Source: an uncultured Sulfitobacter sp.
GTDB lineage: Bacteria > Pseudomonadota > Alphaproteobacteria > Rhodobacterales > Rhodobacteraceae
DNA length: 64,000 nucleotides
Direction: 5' to 3'
Assembly (NCBI GenBank): GCA_947492925.1
Contig: CANLOQ010000003.1
Span: 372,001 to 436,000 of the forward strand
The notes under the pieces were generated by a model that saw only the letters and a program-made list of their open reading frames with translations, was not told where the DNA came from and made no database searches. The position numbers were made by a program, and so were the translations under genes. Within the stretch, counting starts at the first letter, position 1. Each line of letters begins with the position of its first letter. Below are positions 8,854 through 19,060 of this stretch, piece after piece.

Positions 8854-9519
8854 TTACTTGTCACCCTTGCCCTTCTTGGGCTTGTCCTTGGGCGCATCGC
8901 CGTCGTCTTCCTTGCCGCGGTTGGCGACAATCTCGTCAATGTGGCCCCAGTCAAGCGCCTCGTCCGGTGTCATCCACAAATCGCGGTCAAGTGCCTTTTG
9001 CACCGTGTCATAGTCCTGACCGGAGTGCTGCATATAAAGCTGGTACATCCGTTCACGTGTGCGTTCGATATGGCGTGCGGAGATCAGGATATCTTCGGCC
9101 ACGCCCTGGCTGCCGCCCGAAGGCTGGTGAATCATTACTTCGGCGTTGGGCAGTGCAAACCGCATCCCTTTTTCGCCGCCAATCGCGATGACCGACCCCA
9201 TAGATGCCGCCATGCCGCAGATCAGCGTGGACACCTTTGGGCGGATGTATTGCATCGTGTCATAGATCGCGAAACCTGCTGTCACCTCGCCGCCGGGCGA
9301 ATTGATGTACATGCTGATTTCCTTGGACGGGTTCTCGGCCTCAAGGTGCAAAAGCTGGGCCACCACAAGATGGCTCATCCCGCTGTGGATCGGCCCGTTG
9401 ATGAAGATGATCCGCTCTTTCAGCAGGCGCGAAAAGATGTCGTAGGCACGCTCGCCCCGGCTGGTTTGCTCGACCACCATAGGGACAAGGTTCATATAAG
9501 TCTGGGTAGGATCGTTCAT
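8854..9519 (-). CDS. clpP: ATP-dependent Clp protease proteolytic subunit
   Basis: A 221-residue ClpP with the full catalytic triad: Ser106 (GMAASMG), His131 (VMIHQPSGG) and Asp180 (DRDLWM), each nine positions later than in E. coli ClpP. The C-terminus carries a charged Asp/Lys-rich tail (about residues 200-221) beyond the usual end. It forms the tetradecameric proteolytic chamber for ClpX/ClpA. It lies upstream of clpX in the same orientation. Confidence 0.98.
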   Translation of the reverse strand: MNDPTQTYMNLVPMVVEQTSRGERAYDIFSRLLKERIIFINGPIHSGMSHLVVAQLLHLEAENPSKEISMYINSPGGEVTAGFAIYDTMQYIRPKVSTLICGMAASMGSVIAIGGEKGMRFALPNAEVMIHQPSGGSQGVAEDILISARHIERTRERMYQLYMQHSGQDYDTVQKALDRDLWMTPDEALDWGHIDEIVANRGKEDDGDAPKDKPKKGKGDK

Positions 9520-9670
9520 TAATCTGTTCGCCTGTCATTTGGTGTGCAGGACCATACCCGCAAAACCGTTCGCCTGAGATTAGTCGCCGCTGACCGGAGC
9601 TTCAAGGGGGGCTCGCCCTCACAAAAAGATGACGCATTGCCCGCTGGCACCCCCGCCCTATCTGCGCTTC

Positions 9671-10876
9671 ATGAAAAATGCATTAACCCTGTTTCCGCCC
9701 AGCAACGACAGCGCGCAAGCCAGGCTGGCCGCCTTTGCCCCCAAATCCGGCAGCGCCTATGCGCGGCTTCGCAATTTTGATCACGGCCCTGAGGCCCATA
9801 CAGATGTGTCCACCCTGTCTCCTTACGTGCGGGCACGTGCGCTTGATGAAATTGACGTGGTGCGTGCGGTGCTGGATGTGCAGTCCGAACAAGCAGCCGA
9901 GAAGTTCATCGCAGAAGTATTCTGGCGCACTTACTGGAAGGGCTGGATGGAGCTGCGCCCCAGCGTCTGGGATAGCTATTGCACCGATCTTGGACAGCTT
10001 GAGGACAACATCGCCACCCAAGGAGGCCTGCGCACCCGGTGGGAAGAGGCCTGTCTGGGCCAGACCGGCATCGCACCTTTTGATGCCTGGGCGCATGAAC
10101 TTGTGCAGACGGGCTATCTGCACAATCACGCGCGCATGTGGTTTGCTTCTATCTGGATATTCACTCTTGAACTGCCGTGGCAATTGGGCGCGGATTTCTT
10201 TCTGCGTCACCTGCTGGATGGCGATGTGGCGGTCAACACGCTGAGCTGGCGCTGGGTGGCGGGCATTCAGACGCCGGGGAAAACCTATCTGGCCCGCGAA
10301 AGCAACATCGCCAAGTTCACCGATGGCCGGTTCACCTCCGTGCCGCAACTGGCCGCACATGCCCCGCCCCTTGGCACGTCGCCGCCGGTGGCCCCACGCA
10401 TGCTGCCCGGCACCCCAACGCATCCCCTGCCCGAACGGTATGGTATTCTGCTGCACGAAGATGACGTCGATGCGGCACGGCTCTTGCGCCACGCCCCCGG
10501 TCCGGTGACCTTTGGCTATCTTGACCGCACCGAAAGGCACAGCCCGTGGAACATGGCCCCGCATGTCAGTGCATTCCGCCGTGCGCTGGCGCAGGATATG
10601 GTGCCGGAGGGAGTAACGCTTGCCCATCTCAAAGGCCGCGAAGACCTTGAGAATTGGAGCCGCTCGAATAACCTGCAACAGATTGTCACGGCCTATGCAC
10701 CCGTCGGGCCGACAGCGCGGTTCTTTGAGCGGCTGGCCGAAAATGACAGCGTCCCGCAAATCAACGTCTTCCGCCGCCCGCTGGACACTGCCGCCTGGCC
10801 CCTTGCCACCAAGGGTTTCTTCCCCTTCCGCAAGAACATTCCAGATTTGGTTGCGGATTTCGTGAAATCGCGCTGA
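9671..10876 (+). CDS. photolyase/cryptochrome-like FAD-binding protein with atypical domain order
   Basis: A 401-residue protein. Its N-terminal two-thirds contain the photolyase FAD-binding core: VSTLSPYVRARAL, EVFWRTYWKGW, the TGYLHNHARMWFASIW helix and VNTLSWRWVAGIQTPGKTYL, followed by ESNIAKFT. The usual N-terminal antenna domain is absent. The C-terminal third (about 265-401) alternates strands and helices (YGILLHEDDVDAARLL, VTFGYLD, IVTAYAPVGPT, FFPFRKNIPDLV) and resembles the photolyase alpha/beta domain moved to the end. It may repair UV lesions or act as a blue-light sensor; function is uncertain. The start at 9671 precedes the conserved LTLFPPS segment; a start at 9629 is possible. 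Confidence 0.8.
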   Translation: MKNALTLFPPSNDSAQARLAAFAPKSGSAYARLRNFDHGPEAHTDVSTLSPYVRARALDEIDVVRAVLDVQSEQAAEKFIAEVFWRTYWKGWMELRPSVWDSYCTDLGQLEDNIATQGGLRTRWEEACLGQTGIAPFDAWAHELVQTGYLHNHARMWFASIWIFTLELPWQLGADFFLRHLLDGDVAVNTLSWRWVAGIQTPGKTYLARESNIAKFTDGRFTSVPQLAAHAPPLGTSPPVAPRMLPGTPTHPLPERYGILLHEDDVDAARLLRHAPGPVTFGYLDRTERHSPWNMAPHVSAFRRALAQDMVPEGVTLAHLKGREDLENWSRSNNLQQIVTAYAPVGPTARFFERLAENDSVPQINVFRRPLDTAAWPLATKGFFPFRKNIPDLVADFVKSR

Positions 10877-10986
10877 CTGGCGTTGACCGAGACACAGTTG
10901 GCACGCAGCCCAAGCGGCTTTGCATCATGTCCTCCGGCGTGTCACATAATCGGCACCGGGCAGCGCTACGCCACAGAGAGGCCGTT

Positions 10987-13005
10987 ATGAACCGTGAACG
11001 CATCATCAACAGTCCTGAGTTGGGCAACAAGGCCGAAGCCTATGAGGCCTTTGACGATATTCCCACAAACCCGCATCTGCGCCGCACCATCGGTGATGTG
11101 ATCAACGCGCGTTACGGCAGGCGTGATGTCCTGCGCGGCATGCTTGGGGTCACGGCAAGCACTGCGCTCTTGAGCACCTCTGCGCTGATCGCGCCCCGTG
11201 CCGCACAGGCCGGGACCACCAGCAACTACCGCTTCGAAGAGCTTGCCGCCGGAAACGATGAGACCCATCACGTGGCCCCGGGGTACGAGGCACAGATCCT
11301 GCTACGATGGGGCGATCCGATCCTTGCGCACGCGCCCGATTTTGACGTGATGAACCAAAGCGCTGCAGCGCAGCTTGGGCAGTTCGGATACAATAATGAC
11401 TTTATCGGTTTTGTGCCGCTGAACGATGCAGGCACGCGCGGGCTGCTTTGCGTGAACCATGAATACACAAACGAAGAGGTCATGTTCCCCGGTCTGGGCC
11501 GGCAGGACCGCGCAGATTTTGCGGGCATGACCCGGGAATTGATCGACATCGAGATGGCCGCGCACGGCGGATCAATCGTGGAAGTCGCCAAAAGAGCCGA
11601 CGGACACTGGACCGTCATCCGAGATGGCGCGATGAACCGGCGGATTACCCCGCTTGACACACCAATGGTGCTCTCCGGCCCCGCCGCAGGCCACGCCCGC
11701 ATGAAGACCAGTGACGATCCCGAAGGGCGGAATGTGATCGGCACGCTTAACAACTGTGCGGGCGGGATGACCCCCTGGGGCACTTGGTTGATGGCCGAAG
11801 AGAACTTTCACGGGTACTTCTGGAGCGACGTTCTGGACGCCGATGGCAGGCCTGATGTGTCCACCCATGCCGATACGGTCTCCAAGAAGCGCTACGGTGT
11901 GCCGGGGCGGTGGTACGCATGGGGGAAGGAATACAGACGCTTCAACATCGACCATGAGCCTAACGGACCAAACAAGTTTGGCTGGGTCGTGGAGGTTGAC
12001 CCCAAAGACCCCACATCTACACCAATAAAACGCACAGCACTTGGCAGGTTCCGCCACGAAGGGGCCGAAACCATCGTCAGCGCCGACGGCAGACTGGTCG
12101 TCTATATGGGGGATGACAACCGTTTTGATTATCAATACAAATACGTATCTGACCAACCCGTGTCCGATGTGGCGTCCGAAAACAGCGGCCTGCTGGATCA
12201 AGGCACGCTTTATGTCGCCCGCTTTGACGCAGATGGCACGGTCGCCTGGTTGCCCCTCGTCCACGGCACCGGCCCGCTGACCGCAGAAAACGGGTTTGCC
12301 AGTCAGGCGGATGTGCTGATCGACACTCGATTGGCGGCGGATGCGCTGGGGGCCACCCCGATGGACCGGCCCGAAGACGCCCAGCCACGCGGCGATGGCA
12401 CAGCCTATATCATGCTGACCAACAACCGGCGGCGCACCACCCCGAATGCCGCAAATCCGCGCACCACCTCGCATTTCGGACATATCATCGAAATCAAGGA
12501 AGACGACGGCAACCATGCAGCCCCAAAAGGGCGTTGGTCGATTCTGGTCAAATGCGGTGATCCGGCCATCGCAGAGGTAGGCGCGCAGTGGCATCCGGGA
12601 ACGTCTACGGACGGTTGGTTTGCCTCGCCCGACAATTGCGCCTTTGACGCCGACGGACGCCTGTGGGTTGCAACTGATCAGGGTTCCAGATGGGGAAAGA
12701 CCGGCAAGTCGGACGGTCTTTATGCGCTTGAGACCAAAGGGGCGGCGCGCGGCACGTCGCGGCTGTTCTTTCGCTGCCCAGTTGGCGGCGAACTTTGCGG
12801 TCCCTGTTTTACCGATGATGGCGAAACCCTGTTTCTGGCAGTACAGCACCCCGGCACCGATGGCACCAAGAACCTGCCCGGCTTCGCGCGTGCCTCAACT
12901 TTCGAAGACCCTGCAACACGCTGGCCTGATTTCGACCCGCAGATGCCGCCGCGTCCGTCCATCGTGGTTGTAACAAAACAGGGCGGCGGCAAGATCGCTC
13001 ACTGA
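10987..13005 (+). CDS. phoX: Tat-exported PhoX-family phosphatase (DUF839)
   Basis: A 672-residue protein with a Tat signal (GRRDVLRGMLG, about residues 44-54, then a hydrophobic stretch ending APRAAQA). The long mature domain has PhoX/DUF839 hallmarks: LLCVNHEYTNEE, NCAGGMTPWGTWLMAEENF, HEGAETIVSADGRLVVYMGDD, SPDNCAFDADGRLWVATDQG. PhoX enzymes are calcium-dependent alkaline phosphatases that release phosphate from organic phosphate in the periplasm or outside the cell. A GAGAGG site precedes ATG 10987. No Pho box was recognised in the 110-base gap upstream. The true substrate is not provable from sequence. Confidence 0.88.
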   Translation: MNRERIINSPELGNKAEAYEAFDDIPTNPHLRRTIGDVINARYGRRDVLRGMLGVTASTALLSTSALIAPRAAQAGTTSNYRFEELAAGNDETHHVAPGYEAQILLRWGDPILAHAPDFDVMNQSAAAQLGQFGYNNDFIGFVPLNDAGTRGLLCVNHEYTNEEVMFPGLGRQDRADFAGMTRELIDIEMAAHGGSIVEVAKRADGHWTVIRDGAMNRRITPLDTPMVLSGPAAGHARMKTSDDPEGRNVIGTLNNCAGGMTPWGTWLMAEENFHGYFWSDVLDADGRPDVSTHADTVSKKRYGVPGRWYAWGKEYRRFNIDHEPNGPNKFGWVVEVDPKDPTSTPIKRTALGRFRHEGAETIVSADGRLVVYMGDDNRFDYQYKYVSDQPVSDVASENSGLLDQGTLYVARFDADGTVAWLPLVHGTGPLTAENGFASQADVLIDTRLAADALGATPMDRPEDAQPRGDGTAYIMLTNNRRRTTPNAANPRTTSHFGHIIEIKEDDGNHAAPKGRWSILVKCGDPAIAEVGAQWHPGTSTDGWFASPDNCAFDADGRLWVATDQGSRWGKTGKSDGLYALETKGAARGTSRLFFRCPVGGELCGPCFTDDGETLFLAVQHPGTDGTKNLPGFARASTFEDPATRWPDFDPQMPPRPSIVVVTKQGGGKIAH

Positions 13006-13092
13006 GCAAACATCAGTGCCCGTCCCCTTAAGCCTTCCCATCGCGCTGACCGGGGGCTGTTTTCACACCGGAAAAATGGATAAAGTCTTTGC

Positions 13093-13698
13093 ATGGCAGA
13101 GCACCGACCCGAGATTGACACCATCACTTCCGGCAAGGAACTGCGCCGCTGGTACTGGATGAAAGACGAACTGCTGGCCGCCTGCCGCAGCCGCAAACTG
13201 CGCACCACTGGCGGGAAATTCCAGCTGCTTGACCGGTTGGCCCACCACATTGACACCGGTGAAGTCATCTTTCCGGGCGACAAAAAAGCAAAGGTCACCT
13301 CAAAATTCGACTGGCATTCGGCACCGCTGACCCCCGACACGGTAATCACAGACAGCTATAAGAATTCACAGAACGTCAGGCGTTTTTTCAAAGCTCACGT
13401 GGGTGCGCATTTCAAGTTTAATATCGCCAGTATGGCGTGGATGAAGGAAAACGTCGGTCGCACGCTGGCCGACGCGGTCGAGGCGATAAAAGCACTTGAA
13501 GCCGAAGCCAAACGGCCCGGATTTCAAAGCAAGATTGCGGACCACAATCAATTCAACCAATACACGCGCGATTTTCTGGCCGATAATCCCCAAATGGGCA
13601 TGAAAGAAGTCCGTTACTTCTGGGCCCTGAAACGAAGTCTGCCGTCGGAGGATGGCAAGCATCGCTATGATCCCTCTGACCTGACCCTGAAAGGCTGA
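13093..13698 (+). CDS. SAP domain / DUF6434 protein
   Basis: A 201-residue cytoplasmic protein. Residues about 14-60 look like a SAP-type helix-extended loop (KELRRWYWMKDELLAACRSR, then TGGKFQLLDRLAHHI), a motif often used for DNA binding. The middle (FDWHSAPLTPDTVITDSYKN) matches the DUF6434 family, and the C-terminal part is helical and charged. There is no enzyme motif. The ribosome-binding site is weak. It is apparently monocistronic, between phoX and pobA. Function unknown; a DNA-associated role is an inference from the SAP-like part only. Confidence 0.75.
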   Translation: MAEHRPEIDTITSGKELRRWYWMKDELLAACRSRKLRTTGGKFQLLDRLAHHIDTGEVIFPGDKKAKVTSKFDWHSAPLTPDTVITDSYKNSQNVRRFFKAHVGAHFKFNIASMAWMKENVGRTLADAVEAIKALEAEAKRPGFQSKIADHNQFNQYTRDFLADNPQMGMKEVRYFWALKRSLPSEDGKHRYDPSDLTLKG

Positions 13699-13881
13699 AG
13701 GCACACAGTTTCAGCCATATCGCCGGTCGTCATTTGAAACTGCTTCATGGCTGAAAAAGTCTCCACTTCATGCCAAAAACAGCTGCCCCTCAAGTCCGTT
13801 CCCCACACCACGCCTGAGGCCCGGTTCAGGCTGGCATCAGCCGCAGGATTCGCTAGGATCGCAAAAAAAACGGGATCGTTC

Positions 13882-15051
13882 ATGCGTACACAGGTCATCA
13901 TCATCGGAGGCGGCCCCTCGGGCCTGCTGCTGGGGCAATTGCTGCACACCATCGGGGTTGAGGCCGTAGTACTGGAACGGCGTACCCGCGACTACGTGCT
14001 TGGGCGCATTCGCGCAGGCGTACTTGAACGCGGCACCGTTGATCTTTTGGCACGTGCCGGCGCGGACGCCCGCCTGCGCAAAGAAGGAATGCCGCATAAC
14101 GGAACACTGCTGACTTCGGACACCGACAGCTTTCGCGTCGATTTCACCGCGCATACCGGCCACAGCGTGATGGTCTACGGACAAACTGAGGTGACCCGGG
14201 ACCTCTATGATGCGCGGGCGGCGGCAGGGGCGCAAACCCTGTTCGAAGTCGACAACGTGCAGATCATCGGTGCGGATACGGATGCCCCCCAAGTCCAGTT
14301 TGATCACGAGGGCACCGGCAAGGCGCTGCAGTGCGACTTCATCGTGGGATGCGACGGGTTTCACGGCGTCAGCCGTCTCTCCATCCCGCAGGACAAGCGC
14401 CGCGCGTTTGAGAAGACCTATCCATTCGGCTGGCTGGGCATCCTGTCCGAAACGCCCCCCGTCGATGATGAACTGATCTACGCCAACTCCGCACACGGGT
14501 TTGCCCTATGTTCCATGCGTAACGCCAATCTCAGCCGGTACTACGTGCAATGCAGCATGCAGGACAATGCAGACAACTGGACCGATGCGGCCTTCTGGGA
14601 GGCGCTCAAACGCAGGCTTCCCGATGCTATTGCGGAGCGTCTGGTCACCGGCCCTTCGATAGAGAAATCCATCGCCCCCCTGCGTTCTTTTGTGACCGAA
14701 CCGATGCGCTGGGGCCGGTTGTTTTTGTGCGGTGACGCGGCTCATATCGTGCCGCCAACGGGGGCCAAGGGGCTGAACACAGCGGCATCGGATGTGCATT
14801 ATCTCTTTGAGGGGCTGACCGACTGGTACGGATCGGGCGATGCGCGGGCCCTCGACAGTTATTCAGAGCGCGCACTGGCACGGGTCTGGAAAGCAGAACG
14901 GTTCAGCTGGTGGTTCTCGTCGCTAATGCACCGCTTTCCGGGTCAAAGCGATTTCGACCAACGCATGCAGCAAGCCGAACTGGCCTTTTTGCGCAGCAAT
15001 GACGCCGCACAAAAAGCTTTTGCCGAAAATTACGTAGGATTGCCGTACTGA
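13882..15051 (+). CDS. pobA: 4-hydroxybenzoate 3-monooxygenase
   Basis: A 389-residue flavoprotein hydroxylase of usual PobA length. The FAD dinucleotide motif IIIGGGPSGLLLGQLL is at residues 5-20, ERRTRDYVLGRIRAGVLE follows, and FLCGDAAHIVPPTGAKGLN is the second FAD motif. It converts 4-hydroxybenzoate to protocatechuate with NADPH and oxygen. I chose ATG 13882; the frame is open 45 codons further but the flavin motif must lie at the N-terminus. The stop overlaps the pcaH start by one base (TGATG), so the product enters the next step encoded directly downstream. Confidence 0.95.
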   Translation: MRTQVIIIGGGPSGLLLGQLLHTIGVEAVVLERRTRDYVLGRIRAGVLERGTVDLLARAGADARLRKEGMPHNGTLLTSDTDSFRVDFTAHTGHSVMVYGQTEVTRDLYDARAAAGAQTLFEVDNVQIIGADTDAPQVQFDHEGTGKALQCDFIVGCDGFHGVSRLSIPQDKRRAFEKTYPFGWLGILSETPPVDDELIYANSAHGFALCSMRNANLSRYYVQCSMQDNADNWTDAAFWEALKRRLPDAIAERLVTGPSIEKSIAPLRSFVTEPMRWGRLFLCGDAAHIVPPTGAKGLNTAASDVHYLFEGLTDWYGSGDARALDSYSERALARVWKAERFSWWFSSLMHRFPGQSDFDQRMQQAELAFLRSNDAAQKAFAENYVGLPY

Positions 15052-15785
15052 TGAGCGATGTTCCAAAAGGCGGCTATGCCGCGCGCCAGCCCGGCCACCA
15101 TCCGGTGGCCCTCTACCCCCCCTACCGCACGTCGGTCAAACGCAGCCCGCAGGCTGCCCCGCTGTCCTTTCCCACAACCATGAGCGAGGAAACCGGCCCG
15201 GTTTTTGGCCACGATATACTCGGCCCTCTTGACGCTGATCTGCTGCACAACTTCGGGCCACAGGACCGCTCTGCCATCGGGCCACGCATTCTGGTTCACG
15301 GGCGTGTCGCGGATCAGTTTGACCGTCCTGTGGCCGGGGCCTTGCTGGAGGTCTGGCAGGCGAACGCCGGTGGGCGCTACCGTCACGCGCGCGAGGGTTA
15401 TATCGCGCCGCTTGACCCCAACTTTGGCGGCTGCGGGCGGGTGATCACCGACGCAGAGGGCCGCTATGAGTTGCGCACGGTGTTGCCTGGCCCCTATCCG
15501 TGGCCGAATGGTCCCAACGACTGGCGCCCGGCGCATATCCATTTCAGCGTTTTTGGGCACGGATTTGCTCAAAGGCTGATCACACAAATGTATTTTGAGG
15601 GCGACCCCCTGATACCGCTGTGCCCCATCGTGCGGAGCATTCAGGACGAAGACGCCGTTTCACGCTTGATCGCCCCGCTGGACATGACACGTAGTCTGCC
15701 GATGGATGCCCGTGCCTATCGCTTTGACATTACACTGCGCGGACGCCGCCAGACGATTTTTGAAAACCGGATGGAGGGGCTTTGA
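15051..15785 (+). CDS. pcaH: protocatechuate 3,4-dioxygenase beta subunit
   Basis: A 244-residue intradiol dioxygenase subunit holding the iron site. The four ligands are visible: Tyr110 (GGRYRH), Tyr149 (GPYPWPNG), His162 and His164 (RPAHIHFS). It cleaves protocatechuate to 3-carboxy-cis,cis-muconate as an alpha/beta complex with PcaG. The start overlaps pobA and the stop overlaps pcaG, each by one base, implying coupled translation of pobA-pcaH-pcaG. pcaB, pcaC, pcaD and the usual regulator pcaQ are not in the window. Confidence 0.97.
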   Translation: MSDVPKGGYAARQPGHHPVALYPPYRTSVKRSPQAAPLSFPTTMSEETGPVFGHDILGPLDADLLHNFGPQDRSAIGPRILVHGRVADQFDRPVAGALLEVWQANAGGRYRHAREGYIAPLDPNFGGCGRVITDAEGRYELRTVLPGPYPWPNGPNDWRPAHIHFSVFGHGFAQRLITQMYFEGDPLIPLCPIVRSIQDEDAVSRLIAPLDMTRSLPMDARAYRFDITLRGRRQTIFENRMEGL

Positions 15786-16375
15786 TGACTGACCGACCCG
15801 AAACCGCAAGCCAGACCGCCGGACCCTATGTTCACATCGGCTGCACACCCAACGCTGCGGGCATCACCGGCGTCTTTCCAACCGATTTGGGGGCGCGCAT
15901 GATCACCGGCGAGGTTGCTGGCAAACGGATCACGCTGACAGGGCAGATATTTGACGGCACCGGCACACCGCTCCGCGATGCGATGATCGAAGCCTGGCAG
16001 GCCGATGCCGGCGGGCGCTTCGCGGGTCAGGATGGTGCCGATCCGCATTTCACAGGCTTTGGCCGCTGCGCCTGCGATGCGACCGATGGCAGCTACCGCT
16101 TTGAAACGGTGCTGCCCGGTGCCGTGCCTTGGCCCCAAGGCGGCACACAGGCACCGCACATCACCCTCTGGATCGTGGCGCGCGGGATCAACCTCGGCCT
16201 GCACACCCGCGCCTATTTTGACGGCCAGCCCCAGAACGCCAAAGACCCGCTGCTTGCCCGCATCGAACACAAAAGCCGCGTCCAAACGCTTATGGCCAAA
16301 AGCGAGGATGGCCTCACCTATCACTTTAATATCCACCTTCAAGGCGTTGAGGAAACAATCTTTTTCGACGCATAA
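15785..16375 (+). CDS. pcaG: protocatechuate 3,4-dioxygenase alpha subunit
   Basis: A 196-residue structural partner of PcaH with the intradiol dioxygenase beta-sandwich (TLTGQIFDGTGTPLRDAMIE, AWQADAGGRF, GFGRCACDATDGSYRFETVLPG) but no iron-ligand set, as expected for the alpha subunit. The start is ATG 15785, overlapping the pcaH stop (TGATG). It is the last gene of the short 4-hydroxybenzoate operon and faces kynA across 240 bases. Confidence 0.97.
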   Translation: MTDRPETASQTAGPYVHIGCTPNAAGITGVFPTDLGARMITGEVAGKRITLTGQIFDGTGTPLRDAMIEAWQADAGGRFAGQDGADPHFTGFGRCACDATDGSYRFETVLPGAVPWPQGGTQAPHITLWIVARGINLGLHTRAYFDGQPQNAKDPLLARIEHKSRVQTLMAKSEDGLTYHFNIHLQGVEETIFFDA

Positions 16376-16399
16376 CAAACCAAGAAAATCGCACGCCGT

Positions 16400-16434
16400 T
16401 CCCCGGCTTCATCTTTCCAATATAACTCCTGCAC
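16400..16434 (+). repeat. dispersed 35-base repeat, copy 1 (CCCCGGCTTCATCTTTCCAA)
   Basis: These 35 bases are identical to 20218-20252 except at two positions. They lie in the 240-base gap between the convergent pcaG and kynA genes; nothing else recognisable is in that gap. Confidence 0.75.
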
Positions 16435-16615
16435 ACCAGCTGCACCGGGCGTACCGCCAAAGTGACGCAACCACGCCTTTCACGCGACGTCCCATCACCT
16501 TTTCTCTTGCCCTAATCTTTGCGGCGCGAAGTTCTCACAACGCCCTATTGTCCTCTTAAGCGTCGTGCCAGGAGAGGGCACCGGCCAGCCAGTCAGTCAG
16601 TAAGCGAAATGAACG

Positions 16616-17443
16616 CTAGAGCGCCCCCCTGACATGCCAAAGCTCCGGGAACAGTTCCACTTCAAGCATCTTGCGCAAATACCCCACACCGCTCGTACCG
16701 CCGGTGCCGCGTTTGAACCCGATGATCCGTTCAACAGTGGTCACATGATTGAACCGCCAGCGGCGAAAATAGTCCTCAAGATCGACCAGTTTTTCAGCCA
16801 GTTCATACAAATCCCAGTATGCACGCGGGTCCTCGTAGACCTTCTGCCACAGATCCTGCACCGCTGGGTCGGCCTGCCAATTCCCCTCACCCGGCGTACC
16901 GGCCAGCGAAGATATATCAAGCCGCGCGCAGGCAATATCAATGGCAACCTGATAGAGGCTGGGCTGTGCAAGTTCCGCATTCAACGCTTCGTAGGCCAGA
17001 GGTTTGTGTTCATGCAGTTTTTTCAGCGCCCCGATGCGGTTGCCCAGCAGATATTCAACAAGCCGGTACTGATGCGACTGAAACCCCGATGAATTGCCCA
17101 AAGAGGGGCGAAACGCGGTGTATTCACTCGGCGTCATGGTCCGCAACACGTCCCATGCGGAATTCAACTGCTCAAAAATACGCGCCACACGGGCAAGCAT
17201 TTTGAATGCCGACTTAAGATCCCCCGCAAGCATGCTGCCGCGCGCGGCCTGCAATTCATGGATCGCCAGCCGCATCCACAATTCAGACGTCTGGTGCTGG
17301 ACGATGAACAACATTTCATCGTGCGCATCGCTCAGGGGATGCTCGGATGACAAGATCGCATCAAGGCCAAGGTAATCGCCATAGGACATGTCCTTGGAGA
17401 AATCCATCTTTGCCCCGTCGGCGGCTGTCTCAAAATCGCTCAT
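16616..17443 (-). CDS. kynA: tryptophan 2,3-dioxygenase
   Basis: A 275-residue haem enzyme of the TDO family. Distal-site motif [11 protein letters not shown] contains His50, and [20 protein letters not shown] contains the likely proximal haem ligand His233. It opens the indole ring of L-tryptophan to N-formylkynurenine, the first step toward anthranilate. The ATG overlaps the stop of the upstream ligase gene by four bases, so kynA is the last cistron of the seven-gene operon. Formamidase (kynB) and kynureninase (kynU), needed to reach anthranilate, are not in the window. Confidence 0.96.
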   Translation of the reverse strand: MSDFETAADGAKMDFSKDMSYGDYLGLDAILSSEHPLSDAHDEMLFIVQHQTSELWMRLAIHELQAARGSMLAGDLKSAFKMLARVARIFEQLNSAWDVLRTMTPSEYTAFRPSLGNSSGFQSHQYRLVEYLLGNRIGALKKLHEHKPLAYEALNAELAQPSLYQVAIDIACARLDISSLAGTPGEGNWQADPAVQDLWQKVYEDPRAYWDLYELAEKLVDLEDYFRRWRFNHVTTVERIIGFKRGTGGTSGVGYLRKMLEVELFPELWHVRGAL

Positions 17444-19059
17444 CCGCTGTTCCGCAAGGCAAACCGCTGTATCTTGCCGGTCGCCGTCTTTGGCAATGCG
17501 TCGATAAACCGGATGTCACGCGGGTATTTATAGGGCGCGATGGCTGCTTTCACATGATCCTGCAACTCTTTGACAAGGCTATCACTTCCGGTCACACCTT
17601 CCGTCAGCACGATATGCGCCTGCACGATTGCCCCCCGCGCCTCGTCAGGTGCGCCTACCACGCCACATTCGCTTACCGCTGGATGGCCCAGCAGCGCCGC
17701 CTCTACCTCTGGCCCCGCGATATTATATCCTGCCGAGATGATCATATCGTCGTTGCGCGCGGCGAAATGCAGGTAGCCTTCCTCATCCATCACAAAACTG
17801 TCGCCGGTAATGTTCCAGCCGTCCTTCACGTAAACGTCCTGCCGGTGGTCCGCCAGATACCGACAACCCGTGGGTCCACGTACCGCCAACCGGCCCACTT
17901 CTCCACGCGGCACTTCCTTTCCCCCCGCGTCAATCACCTTGGCCTCATACCCTGTCACGGGTTTGCCGGTACACGCAGCACGGTGATCGTCAAAACGGTT
18001 TGAGATAAAGATATGCAGCATTTCGGTCGCCCCGATGCCGTCCAGCATCGGTTTGCCGGTTTTTTCCTGCCAATCATGGTAGACAGGCGCGGGCAAAGTC
18101 TCTCCCGCGCTGACCGCCGCCCGGAGGGAGCTGAGGTCCGCACCCTCTTCCATCGCCTGCAACATCGCGCGATAGGCGGTTGGCGCGGTAAAGCACACCG
18201 TCGCCCGGAATTTCTCGATGATTTCGATCATATTGGGCGGGCTTGCGGTCTCCAGCAATGTCGCCGCTGCCCCGAAACGCAGGGGAAATACCGCCAGCCC
18301 ACCGAGCCCAAAGGTAAAGGCTAAAGGCGGCGAGCCGACAAAGACATCCTCCGGCGTGACCTGCAATATTTCGCGGGCGTAGCCATCCGCGATGATCAGC
18401 AAATCCCGGTGGAAATGCATCGTCGCCTTGGGATCACCCGTGGTGCCAGAGGTAAAACCCAAAAGCGCCACGTCATCCTGACTTGTCTCGACCGGGTCAA
18501 ACTGCACGGGCTTTTCCAAAGCCAGCCGGTCCAGTTCCGCATCGTGGTTGCTGGTCCCGTCAAACCCCACCACGGTTTTGAGAAACTGGGACGTCTTGGC
18601 GCAGGTCGTGATTTCGTCCATCAACCGCGTATCGCAAAGCGCGTGGCTGATTTCCGCCTTGTCCACAATCGCGCTCAGCTCTCCGGCGCGCAGCATCGGC
18701 ATTGTGTTGACCACCACCGCGCCCGCCTTGGTCGCAGCCAACCAGCAGGCCACCATCGCCGGGTTGTTTGCAGACCGGATCAGCACGCGGTTGCCGGGTT
18801 TCACGCCAAGATTTTCAACCAGAGCGGCCGCCAGCTTGTTGGTCCAGTCACTCAGCTCCTTGTAGGTCCTCCGCCGCCCGTTGCCGATCAATGCGGTATG
18901 ATCCCCAAAGCCTTTTTCGACCATCTTATCAGTCAGTTCCACACCGACGTTCAGGCGGTCAGGATAGTCAAACCCATCCAAAAGCAAATCCGGCCAAAGG
19001 CTCTGGTCCGGCAGATTGTCCCGCGCAAAGGTATCCTGATGCCCTGATGTGCCCAACAT
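17440..19059 (-). CDS. aryl-CoA ligase (probable 2-aminobenzoate-CoA ligase)
   Basis: A 539-residue ANL-superfamily acyl-CoA synthetase. The ATP loop is [19 protein letters not shown], then [29 protein letters not shown] and the catalytic Lys529 in TATGKIQRF. The benzoate-CoA-ligase-like sequence and its place beside kynA and a 2-aminobenzoyl-CoA monooxygenase-type gene suggest anthranilate as substrate. Substrate choice is inferred from context. ATG 19059 is one base after the acyl-CoA dehydrogenase stop; the frame extends a further 61 codons upstream into that gene and is rejected as start. Confidence 0.85.
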   Translation of the reverse strand: MLGTSGHQDTFARDNLPDQSLWPDLLLDGFDYPDRLNVGVELTDKMVEKGFGDHTALIGNGRRRTYKELSDWTNKLAAALVENLGVKPGNRVLIRSANNPAMVACWLAATKAGAVVVNTMPMLRAGELSAIVDKAEISHALCDTRLMDEITTCAKTSQFLKTVVGFDGTSNHDAELDRLALEKPVQFDPVETSQDDVALLGFTSGTTGDPKATMHFHRDLLIIADGYAREILQVTPEDVFVGSPPLAFTFGLGGLAVFPLRFGAAATLLETASPPNMIEIIEKFRATVCFTAPTAYRAMLQAMEEGADLSSLRAAVSAGETLPAPVYHDWQEKTGKPMLDGIGATEMLHIFISNRFDDHRAACTGKPVTGYEAKVIDAGGKEVPRGEVGRLAVRGPTGCRYLADHRQDVYVKDGWNITGDSFVMDEEGYLHFAARNDDMIISAGYNIAGPEVEAALLGHPAVSECGVVGAPDEARGAIVQAHIVLTEGVTGSDSLVKELQDHVKAAIAPYKYPRDIRFIDALPKTATGKIQRFALRNSG

Positions 19060-19060
19060 G

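Noticed and set aside
11572-12849. 425-codon minus-strand frame inside phoX
   Set aside because: Antisense to conserved PhoX coding; no motif or start signal.
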